A DNA stretch of 6,412 nucleotides from Elusimicrobiota bacterium (GTDB lineage: Bacteria; Elusimicrobiota; Elusimicrobia; Elusimicrobiales; UBA9959): NCBI GenBank assembly GCA_030639665.1, contig DAOWCC010000140.1, positions 1 to 6,412 on the forward strand, written 5' to 3'. The position numbers and the translations under genes are program-made. Shown in pieces: positions 1-5,132 of the stretch. The notes below the pieces were generated by a model. The model was given only the letters and a program-made list of their open reading frames with translations, was not told where the DNA came from and searched no databases. The stretch's first letter is position 1. Each line of letters opens with the position of its first letter.

Positions 1-1332
1 CATAGCATTAAACTTTCATGGACGGCTGTTAGCGCGAATTTTCATAGAGAAACGGGAGCAGTTTCGCGCTATGTGCTTAGATATTCTTCCATTGCCGCGA
101 TAGATAGCGACGCGGATTTTGCAAATGCTTCGCTGTATTCTCAAAATTGGACGCCTCTTGAAATAGGCGCGGATGAAATTCAAATTGTTGAAGGTTTTAA
201 TCCGGCCACAACTTATTATTTTGTAATTCAGGGTGTTAACAATCATCTTATATGCGCAGAGCGCTCAAATATAGCTTATGCATTTTCTTTGGTCCCCCTT
301 GCTCCGATGAGTTTGAAAATATCGGGTTCGGGAAATTCCGTTTCACTTGATTGGCTAAGTCCGGCGGGTTATGACAGTAGGATTGATTTTAATGATAGAG
401 CCAATCCCAGTTATCCCTATGAAGTATTGGGCTATAAGGTTTACGAGGCGACAGACCCCGTTAACGGAAATTGGGGTTTGATAGCGGATCTTTCTTCTTC
501 AACTTTAAATTGGACGGAGATTGTTGATGTTGATAAAGAATATTTTTATTATGTTAGGGCTTTCAATATGTCAGGTCTGTCAGCGCCGTCTCCGATTAGA
601 GGCAATATCGCGAGAAATCTTTATTTTGTTTCTTCGGATAAGACCAGTATGATTGAGATTCCGAGCGCGTCAAGTTCATTCTTCGCGGGAGACAGTTCGG
701 ATCAATTGGATTTTTACACTGTTGAGATAAGCAGTCACCCCGAAGATATTGAAGGTAAAATTTTAAATTCCGTGGAATTTGCCGCTTATAAAGGAGGTTT
801 GGTTAAGGAAGAAGGTTTTAAGCTTGCGGATAAAGCGGCCATAACCATGTATTATAAAAAATCGGGCGGCAAAATAGTTCCGGCTGATATAGGCGCGGAT
901 TATAAAGAAATAAGTCTCTATTATTTTAACAATGCAAAGTGGCTGCAATTATACGGAAATGTTGATGAAGCGAATCAAAGAATACAGCTTGAAACCTCTA
1001 TGTTGGGGAAATATCAAATAAGAGCGGTCACGCGGCTTGGCGCTTTCGCGACGGATTTTTCCGGTCTTTCAAATAGAATGTTGACTCCAAATGGAGATGG
1101 AAAAAATGATACTATGGTTTTTGTCTTTGATAATCCCAGAGGGAGCGTTACTAAAGGAAAAATTTTTGATATAAGAGGCGCTTTTATAGCCAAGATGACG
1201 GAAGGTGAAATAGAAAATTCTCTTTCCTGGAACGCTAAGGCAAACGGAGCCATTGTTCCGGGCGGAGTATATATTTATCAGATTGAGGGCGAAGGACAGG
1301 TTTATAATGGAACGGTGGTAGTGATAAGATAG
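1..1332 (+). CDS. Secreted FN3-repeat protein with FlgD-Ig/CHU_C-like C-terminal domain, 5'-truncated
   Basis: The frame is open from base 1 to the TAG at 1330-1332, giving 443 visible residues. The GTG at 73 is not a credible start: the 24 codons before it (HSIKLSWTAV...) supply the first strands of a fibronectin type III fold, so the real start lies upstream of the window. Visible order: FN3-like domain 1 (residues 1-98, with SIKLSWTAV and the late-strand motif NPATTYYFVIQGV); FN3-like domain 2 (about 100-201, NSVSLDWLSP to KEYFYYVRAFNMSGLSAPS); a beta-rich segment I cannot assign (about 205-344); and a C-terminal domain (about 345-443) with TPNGDGKND, GKIFDIRG, SWNAKANG and GGVYIYQIEGEG. 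That last domain resembles the FlgD Ig-like/CHU_C family, which often ends large exported proteins and can act in sorting or surface attachment. An extracellular location is inferred, since the N-terminus and any signal peptide are missing. No catalytic motif is visible. Ligand or partner unknown. Confidence 0.85.
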   Translation, partial: HSIKLSWTAVSANFHRETGAVSRYVLRYSSIAAIDSDADFANASLYSQNWTPLEIGADEIQIVEGFNPATTYYFVIQGVNNHLICAERSNIAYAFSLVPLAPMSLKISGSGNSVSLDWLSPAGYDSRIDFNDRANPSYPYEVLGYKVYEATDPVNGNWGLIADLSSSTLNWTEIVDVDKEYFYYVRAFNMSGLSAPSPIRGNIARNLYFVSSDKTSMIEIPSASSSFFAGDSSDQLDFYTVEISSHPEDIEGKILNSVEFAAYKGGLVKEEGFKLADKAAITMYYKKSGGKIVPADIGADYKEISLYYFNNAKWLQLYGNVDEANQRIQLETSMLGKYQIRAVTRLGAFATDFSGLSNRMLTPNGDGKNDTMVFVFDNPRGSVTKGKIFDIRGAFIAKMTEGEIENSLSWNAKANGAIVPGGVYIYQIEGEGQVYNGTVVVIR

Positions 1333-1344
1333 AAAAAGTAAACT

Positions 1345-1368
1345 GCTAGACAGCTAGACGGCTAGACA
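1345..1368. repeat. Three tandem 8-bp units, GCTAGAC(A/G)
   Basis: Units at 1345-1352, 1353-1360 and 1361-1368 read GCTAGACA, GCTAGACG and GCTAGACA. They fill the centre of the 64-bp spacer between the FN3 protein and the fibre gene and end 13 nt before its Shine-Dalgarno sequence. Each unit contains the CTAG tetramer, which is rare in many bacterial genomes. No hairpin followed by a T-run is present, so this is not a terminator. It could be a slippage-prone microsatellite, part of a dispersed repeat or a binding site; nothing here decides between these. Confidence 0.7.
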
Positions 1369-1396
1369 GTCAAAGAACAGCAAGGAGATTTAGGAT

Positions 1397-4300
1397 ATGA
1401 AAAATTTTAAAACCAATTTATTTTTATTTTTTTTGTTTATTTTTTGTCCGCTTATTGCTAACGCGATTATAGGACAGACTATAAGTTATCAAGGGTTTTT
1501 AATAGGAAAATCCGATAATTTGCCCGTCAATACGCCTCAAGATATTAATTTTGTTTTTTATGATGTTGAGATTGGCGGAACTTCGATATATTCTGAAGGT
1601 CGTTGTAATGTGAGTGTGTTAAACGGAAGATATGAAGTGGAAATCGGCTCGGTTACATCCGGCGGTATATCGGAATCCCTTTTTATCGGTAATCCCAATA
1701 TATGGCTTGAAGTGCAAATTGACCCCGATAATGATTGCACCGGAACTTATGAGCCTCTTCAGCCGAGAATAAAAATGCAGGCCGCCCCTTACGCGTTTAA
1801 CTCGCTTTATGCCTCAACGGCGGCGGCGGCCACTCCCGTGTTTAATGTGGATATTATAGGAACTTTGGATAATAGCAGTTACGGAGCGGTAACCATATCG
1901 AGTAATCTTTTTGTGCAAGGCGGCATTTCAGTGGGAGCTATTTCCCCCGGACAAAAGCTGTCCGTTACCGGTATTGTTGAAAGTACCGGTGCTGAAGGAG
2001 GCTTTATGTTTCCCGACGGCACTAAACAAATCACTGCCGCCGGTGAAACAAAATGGGGCGTAAAAGTCAGAGGCTCTGAAGAAGATCTTTATACCCTCGA
2101 CGGCGTTGGAAATGTTGGTATTGGCGTTGGTGAAGCCCCTTTAGCCAAACTGCATGTTTCAAGCGGAGCCGGGGAGAGCGGAAATATTTTTGTAGTTTCA
2201 ACGGGGGCTATGGGAGCTTTTTCCAATATATTCAGAGTTACGGGCGAGTCCAAAGTTTATGCCGATTATTTTTACGGTTATTTAACAGGCGCGGCTTCGG
2301 AAAATGTTTTAAAAACCGGCGATACAATGATGGGTAATTTAACAATTTCAGGCTCAAGTTTAACCATAACCAACACAGATACATCGGTAATGAATTCAAT
2401 TGAAATAACTACAGACAGCTTAAAAAATGTATATCATTTTGTGGTTTCAACCGGTGGACATGTTGGCATAGGGCTTAATAATCCGCGATATAAGCTTCAT
2501 ATTTCATCGTTTGACGCGACAGAAACGCTTTTAGCCGTTTCAACGGGAACAGTCGGCAATATTTTCGAGATTAAGGGAAACGGGGATATTATAGGTAAGA
2601 AATTTCATGGCGATGGTTCGGGGCTGCAAGGTGTTCTTTCCACTGATGCCAGTAAAGTTTTAAAAACCGGCGATACAATGACGGGGCAATTGACAATTTC
2701 GGGTTCAAGTCTTACCGTTGGAGGTGAATTATATTCCGCTTCAAGTATTATTAGCGGAGGTGAAATTTACGGTTCAAGTCTTACCGTTGAAGTGGCAAAT
2801 ATAAATCAAGGCTTAATCGCTTCAAGCGGAACATTTAAAGCTTGGGGACAGAATCAATATAGCATTGAAACAACTTCGGGAATCAAGGTTAATCAAGGAA
2901 TAGTGGACGCTCCGTATTTTGTCGGTAACGGGTCTTTGCTTACTGATGTTTTGGGAGTTGATAGCACTAAACTTACTAAAGCCGGCGATACAATGACAGG
3001 TAAATTGCATATTGTATCCTCGGCTACGGAAGTTTATTCTTTGACAGTTGCGACTGAGGCGGTTGTTGATGATTATTCCATGGTGATTACAACACAAGGC
3101 AATGTAGGTGTTCAAATCGCGAATCCTACAAGTCCGTTACATGTTTATGAGCAGATTAGGGTATCAAGAAAGGACAGTAATGATAACGGCAATGTCAATA
3201 TGGTTATTAATTCCAATATGAGTGACGGCTATATCACATGGTACGATGATTCCGGCGGCGCTGACCTTTATCCCAGCAAAGGCGCGCTTGGTTTTATCGG
3301 TAGCACAATTAATTGGGATTTAATTTATAGAGCGGCCGCGTCAAACATGTCTACCGGAGTTGAAGTTTTCAGAATTAAATCCGATAGTAGCGGTAATGAA
3401 TGGAAATTTGGCATAGGTTCAAATAATCCGGTTGAAAAATTTCATGTTGACGCCAATACGCTTTTTGGAACAAACTTAGGTTCTCCGGTGCTGTATGTAA
3501 GCACCACTGACGCGGGCGTAGGGATAGCTACAACCGCTATCAGTCATAAATTGACGGTTACCGGCGGCATAGTTGCCAGTTCAAGTATAACTGCGAACGG
3601 AGGTTTTTATGGAGAAATAAAAACTTCCTCAATTACGCTTACCGGTAATTTGGGTCTTGGTATTAATGAAGATTTGGCCAGGCTTGAAATCGAGGAAGAT
3701 GGAAACGCTCAATATACCATGCTTATCGGAACAAATACAGGAGTTCTACTTGCTTATGAAAAATACGATATGGTTGTAACCACGCAAGGACGGGTTGGGA
3801 TAGGAGAGGATAATCCCAGTAATGCCCTTCATGTTGTCGATAGTATAAGAATAGGCCATGAAAGTTTAGACCAAGGGGCGCATTTACATTTAAGGCCCGA
3901 GACCGGTCCTACCTATATTTTTTGGGAGACAGTAACTTTGACGGGGAAAGGAATCATAGGATTTAAGGGCGAACAAAAAGATATGCTTTTTTGTGTTCAG
4001 AGTTCGGGTTTATGCGCTGAGAACGCCGAATCCATCAGAATAAAAGACACAGGCAATGTTGTTATAGGCGGTGTGGCTGATAGTTATACTCCTACGCGCT
4101 CGCTTGAAGTGGATGGAGACTTTTATGCAAGTTCTGATATAAATACAGCCGGCTCATTTTATGGGGTCGGCGGGACTCTAACTTCAACTTTAACAGTAAC
4201 CGGCAATGCTTTTTCGGTTGGAACATCAACTTTTGTGGTGGAATTGGGAAAAGTCGGAATAGGCATAATCGCGCCGTCAAAAGAATTGCAGACTATCGGT

Positions 4301-4480
4301 GAGATAAGAGTTTCAACATCAGCCACTTCAACCGCTCATTTAAATATGGCGGGAGCTGTGGACACTTTGCCTACTTCAGGATATGATGAAGGCGTAATGA
4401 TTTATTTAACCACTGATCATACTTTATATGTATCGACGGAAACCGTAGCAACGGATACCTCATGGAAAGCTGTTTGGTAA
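1397..4480 (+). CDS. Secreted modular fibre-like protein (tail-fibre-type repeats)
   Basis: The start is ATG 1397, with AAGGAG at 1382-1387 nine bases upstream and a signal peptide immediately after it: Lys2 and Lys5, a Phe/Leu-rich core at 8-20 and an ANA signal peptidase I site ending at residue 23. Residues 24-140 form an N-terminal domain (ISYQGFL, VFYDVEIGGTSIYSE, NGRYEVEIGS, AAPYAF) of a type common in surface proteins of environmental bacteria; Cys70 and Cys114 may pair. Residues 160-985 carry degenerate fibre repeats: GxVGIGxxNPxxxLHV-like units near 238, 354, 568, 669, 706, 751, 798, 886 and 951, and GDTMxGxL units near 308, 425 and 530. Such repeats in phage tail fibres and adhesins usually make trimeric beta-structured shafts, so adhesion or an extracellular appendage is inferred. 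The C-terminus (EGVMIYLTTDHTLYVST, final SWKAVW) is a short cap-like motif. No peptidase S74 intramolecular chaperone domain is recognisable, and there is no catalytic motif. Confidence 0.9.
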   Translation: MKNFKTNLFLFFLFIFCPLIANAIIGQTISYQGFLIGKSDNLPVNTPQDINFVFYDVEIGGTSIYSEGRCNVSVLNGRYEVEIGSVTSGGISESLFIGNPNIWLEVQIDPDNDCTGTYEPLQPRIKMQAAPYAFNSLYASTAAAATPVFNVDIIGTLDNSSYGAVTISSNLFVQGGISVGAISPGQKLSVTGIVESTGAEGGFMFPDGTKQITAAGETKWGVKVRGSEEDLYTLDGVGNVGIGVGEAPLAKLHVSSGAGESGNIFVVSTGAMGAFSNIFRVTGESKVYADYFYGYLTGAASENVLKTGDTMMGNLTISGSSLTITNTDTSVMNSIEITTDSLKNVYHFVVSTGGHVGIGLNNPRYKLHISSFDATETLLAVSTGTVGNIFEIKGNGDIIGKKFHGDGSGLQGVLSTDASKVLKTGDTMTGQLTISGSSLTVGGELYSASSIISGGEIYGSSLTVEVANINQGLIASSGTFKAWGQNQYSIETTSGIKVNQGIVDAPYFVGNGSLLTDVLGVDSTKLTKAGDTMTGKLHIVSSATEVYSLTVATEAVVDDYSMVITTQGNVGVQIANPTSPLHVYEQIRVSRKDSNDNGNVNMVINSNMSDGYITWYDDSGGADLYPSKGALGFIGSTINWDLIYRAAASNMSTGVEVFRIKSDSSGNEWKFGIGSNNPVEKFHVDANTLFGTNLGSPVLYVSTTDAGVGIATTAISHKLTVTGGIVASSSITANGGFYGEIKTSSITLTGNLGLGINEDLARLEIEEDGNAQYTMLIGTNTGVLLAYEKYDMVVTTQGRVGIGEDNPSNALHVVDSIRIGHESLDQGAHLHLRPETGPTYIFWETVTLTGKGIIGFKGEQKDMLFCVQSSGLCAENAESIRIKDTGNVVIGGVADSYTPTRSLEVDGDFYASSDINTAGSFYGVGGTLTSTLTVTGNAFSVGTSTFVVELGKVGIGIIAPSKELQTIGEIRVSTSATSTAHLNMAGAVDTLPTSGYDEGVMIYLTTDHTLYVSTETVATDTSWKAVW
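2306..2330 (+). repeat. Direct repeat copy 1, encoding VLKTGDTM
   Basis: These 25 nt recur exactly at 2657-2681, and the 15-nt core CCGGCGATACAATGA recurs a third time at 2982-2996. They encode the VLKTGDTM turn that opens the fibre's GDTMxGxL repeats. The identity extends through synonymous positions, which suggests recent duplication or gene conversion rather than protein-level constraint alone. Confidence 0.85.
2657..2681 (+). repeat. Direct repeat copy 2, encoding VLKTGDTM
   Basis: Exact 25-nt copy of 2306-2330, 351 nt downstream. That distance is a multiple of three, so recombination between the copies would remove or add 117 codons without shifting the frame. Confidence 0.85.
2702..2789 (+). 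repeat. Two copies of a 19-nt direct repeat, encoding GSSLTVE/GSSLTVG
   Basis: GGTTCAAGTCTTACCGTTG occurs at 2702-2720 and again, identically, at 2771-2789. The 69-nt offset is 23 codons, so the copies stay in frame. Both encode the GSSLTV strand that follows the GDTM turn. Like the 25-nt pair, this looks like a recent in-frame duplication inside the fibre shaft. Confidence 0.8.
3074..3418 (+). repeat. Fibre module A (protein-level duplication)
   Basis: Residues 560-674. This aligns by eye with residues 790-892 in the same order: YSMVITTQGNVGV against YDMVVTTQGRVGI; PLHVYEQIRVS against ALHVVDSIRIG; then a Trp-containing strand (YITWYDD against YIFWETV); GALGFIGS against GIIGFKGE; VFRIKSDSSGN against SIRIKDTGN; and a closing FGIG/VIGG. 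The Trp and GFxG strands are absent from the other repeats, so this is a separate, longer module type. Confidence 0.75.
3764..4072 (+). repeat. Fibre module B (protein-level duplication)
   Basis: Residues 790-892, the diverged second copy of module A. It differs by carrying a Cys pair, Cys866 and Cys873 (LFCVQSSGLC), where module A has LIYRAAASNMSTG. This might allow a disulfide in an extracellular shaft, which is inference. Nucleotide identity between the modules is much lower than for the short perfect repeats, so this duplication is older. Confidence 0.75.
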
Positions 4481-4504
4481 AAAATAGTATGTGTTTTTTT
4501 ATTA

Positions 4505-4513
4505 TGGTATAAT
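4505..4513 (+). promoter_or_regulatory. Extended -10 promoter for the riboswitch-ribBA transcript
   Basis: TGGTATAAT at 4505-4513 is a perfect extended -10 (TGn plus TATAAT). With a 17-bp spacer the -35 hexamer would be TAGTAT at 4485-4490, a poor match, which is usual for extended -10 promoters. Initiation six to eight bases downstream falls at about 4519-4521, exactly where riboswitch helix P1 begins. The promoter lies 24 bp after the stop of the fibre gene and makes ribBA independent of it. Confidence 0.75.
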
Positions 4514-4520
4514 AAAATTA

Positions 4521-4699
4521 TATTCTTCAGGGCGGGGCGCGATTCCCCACCGGCGGTGATTCTGAAGGCTTATAGAGCCTCTAGATAAGTCCGCGAGTTT
4601 GAAACGGCAGATTATCTGCAGTCGAAGACAGGATTTGGTGAAATTCCAAAGCCGACAGTATTGTGTCGTAAGGCGCTAAGTCTGGATAGAAGAAGAATA
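4521..4699 (+). promoter_or_regulatory. FMN riboswitch (RFN element)
   Basis: An FMN-sensing aptamer with its conserved blocks in order: TTCTTCAGGGCGGGG, ATTCCCCACCGGCGGTGAT, AGTCCGCGAG, GGATTTGGTGAAATTCCAAA, GCCGACAGT and AGTCTGGATAGAAGAAGA. Visible helices: P1 TATTCTTC 4521-4528 with GAAGAATA 4692-4699; P2 GGGG 4534-4537 with CCCC 4545-4548; the variable arm AGGCT 4566-4570 with AGCCT 4576-4580; GCAGA 4607-4611 with TCTGC 4615-4619; TTTGG 4634-4638 with CCAAA 4646-4650; GACA 4654-4657 with TGTC 4664-4667. This class turns off riboflavin synthesis or transport genes when FMN is plentiful, which fits ribBA as the next gene. Confidence 0.97.
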
Positions 4700-4776
4700 A
4701 ATAGTTTAAGGATTTTTGTTTGCGGATTTATTATTCGCTATTATCTTATACTAATTTACATTTTAATGCCCTGAAG
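4525..4776 (+). promoter_or_regulatory. Candidate antiterminator pairing between riboswitch 5' strand and terminator left arm
   Basis: CTTCAGGGC at 4525-4533 is the exact complement of GCCCTGAAG at 4768-4776. With a G-U and a U-A pair the duplex grows to 11 bp (4523-4533 with 4768-4778). It would use the 5' strand of P1 plus the conserved AGGGC, and also the left arm of the terminator, so it excludes both the FMN-bound fold and termination. The complementarity is seen directly; its regulatory role is inferred. Confidence 0.65.
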
Positions 4777-4798
4777 GAAGAACCTTTAGGGCGTTTTT
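4768..4798 (+). terminator. Intrinsic terminator of the FMN riboswitch
   Basis: GCCCTGAAGG (4768-4777) pairs with CCTTTAGGGC (4783-4792) in a 10-bp stem with one G-U pair and an AAGAA loop, followed by G and five Ts (4794-4798). It lies 68 nt after the aptamer and more than 330 nt before the ribBA start. That is the expected place for the expression platform of a transcription-termination switch. Confidence 0.9.
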
Positions 4799-4827
4799 AT
4801 TTTAATTCGCTTTGCGAATTAAAATAA
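4797..4827. repeat. Perfect 14-bp inverted repeat with a 3-nt loop
   Basis: TTATTTTAATTCGC (4797-4810) is fully complementary to GCGAATTAAAATAA (4814-4827) around a TTT loop. It begins in the T-run of the riboswitch terminator. The T-run is on its upstream side only, so it is not a second terminator for the + strand. It may stabilise the 3' end of the terminated leader RNA or be the first unit of the palindrome cluster that follows. Confidence 0.8.
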
Positions 4828-4828
4828 T

Positions 4829-4900
4829 CCTTCCGAAGCTATGGCATTAAATGCGCCGAATAGGCGCGGATTTTTTTAATGACATGCTTAGCGCAGGAGG
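4829..4900. repeat. Palindromic element 1 of the ribBA upstream cluster
   Basis: Outer arms ATGGCATTAAA (4841-4851) pair with TTTAATGACAT (4875-4885) with one mismatch. The inner stem is GCGCC (4853-4857) with GGCGC (4863-4867) around GAATA. Flanks CCTTCCGAAGC (from 4829) and GCTTAGCGCAGGAGG (to 4900) are roughly complementary. The inner hairpin followed by GGA and seven Ts looks terminator-like, but its stem is only 5-6 bp and the T-run is itself part of the outer arm. It starts with AAGCTAT (4836-4842), a heptamer repeated at 4932 and 4990. Confidence 0.6.
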
Positions 4901-4906
4901 ATAATA
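4884..4906 (+). repeat. 23-nt imperfect direct repeat, copy 1
   Basis: ATGCTTAGCGCAGGAGG followed by ATAATA. It matches 5063-5085 at 18 of 23 positions, and a looser match continues downstream (TGGCAAAAG against TGGCAGAAT). Each copy follows the right arm of a palindrome, so hairpin plus tail appears to be the repeated unit. Confidence 0.65.
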
Positions 4907-4912
4907 AGGCTT

Positions 4913-4948
4913 TGGCAAAAGAAAATAACCCAAGCTATGCTTTCGCCA
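4913..4948. repeat. Palindromic element 2
   Basis: TGGCAAAAG (4913-4921) pairs with CTTTCGCCA (4940-4948); the only non-Watson-Crick position is an A opposite C on this strand. The 18-nt loop contains the second AAGCTAT heptamer (4932-4938). Confidence 0.5.
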
Positions 4949-4953
4949 CTTGT

Positions 4954-4988
4954 CCCCCGTGCTTAAATTCCTGTGGAATTTACGGGGG
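4954..4988. repeat. Palindromic element 3
   Basis: CCCCCGT (4954-4960) pairs with ACGGGGG (4982-4988), and AAATTCC (4965-4971) with GGAATTT (4975-4981) around a TGT loop, leaving a 4-nt bulge (GCTT, 4961-4964). That is 14 paired bases in all. There is no T-run after it on the + strand, so it is not an intrinsic terminator. GCTTTC (4939-4944) and GAAAGC (4988-4993) can extend the fold outward in competition with element 2. Confidence 0.7.
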
Positions 4989-4994
4989 AAAGCT

Positions 4995-5064
4995 ATATTC
5001 TCAAAACAGCAGCCTGTCCGCCGAAGCAGTAGTGGCGGAAATAGCTGTGTTTTTTTGAGAATAT
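4995..5064. repeat. Palindromic element 4, about 70 bp
   Basis: Terminal arms ATATTCTCAAAA (4995-5006) and TTTTGAGAATAT (5053-5064) are a perfect 12-bp inverted repeat. Inside them ACAGC (5006-5010) matches GCTGT (5044-5048), and TCCGCC (5017-5022) matches GGCGGA (5034-5039). The third AAGCTAT heptamer overlaps the left end (4990-4996). Short length, terminal inverted repeats and no coding content resemble a miniature inverted-repeat or REP-type element. No target-site duplication was recognised. Confidence 0.7.
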
Positions 5065-5085
5065 GTTTAGCGTCGGAGGGTAATG
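5063..5085 (+). repeat. 23-nt imperfect direct repeat, copy 2
   Basis: ATGTTTAGCGTCGGAGGG followed by TAATG, matching copy 1 (4884-4906) at 18 of 23 positions. It overlaps the right tip of element 4. It contains a GGAGG that resembles a ribosome-binding site but is 54 nt from the ribBA ATG, so it does not serve that start. Confidence 0.65.
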
Positions 5086-5119
5086 AATGTCGTGGCAGAA
5101 TAAAAAATGCTTTTACTAC

Positions 5120-5123
5120 GGAG
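5120..5123 (+). promoter_or_regulatory. Shine-Dalgarno site that sets the ribBA start
   Basis: GGAG at 5120-5123 lies nine bases before ATG 5133. It supports that codon over the in-frame ATG at 4950, whose 61 extra codons run through the palindrome cluster and match nothing in the RibB family. Confidence 0.8.
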
Positions 5124-5132
5124 ATAAACTTA

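Noticed and set aside
1283..1308. Promoter for the fibre gene, TATAAT at 1303-1308 with TTGAGG at 1283-1288
   Set aside because: The spacing is only 14 bp, and the hexamer is the Tyr-Asn codon pair inside the conserved end of the first gene. It looks like chance.
2306..2996. CRISPR-like array in the fibre gene
   Set aside because: The repeats are few, irregularly spaced, inside a long continuous reading frame and encode the same protein motif.
1397..4480. Phage tail fibre or prophage remnant
   Set aside because: It has a classical signal peptide and ANA cleavage site, and no phage structural, lysis or integration genes are nearby. The repeats alone do not show phage origin.
4481..4500. Intrinsic terminator for the fibre gene, because of the T7 run at 4494-4500
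   Set aside because: The only possible stem is A-run against T-run; there is no GC-containing hairpin in front of it. The fibre transcript may simply run into the riboswitch terminator.
4853..4877. Second intrinsic terminator (GCGCC/GGCGC hairpin then T7)
   Set aside because: The stem is just 5-6 bp, three bases separate it from the Ts, and the T-run is part of a larger palindrome. A weak terminator cannot be excluded, but I do not call it.
4950..5132. N-terminal extension of 61 residues on ribBA from the ATG at 4950
   Set aside because: It reads through palindromic repeats, has no family similarity and no proper ribosome-binding site, whereas ATG 5133 has GGAG at 5120-5123 and the typical RibB N-terminus.
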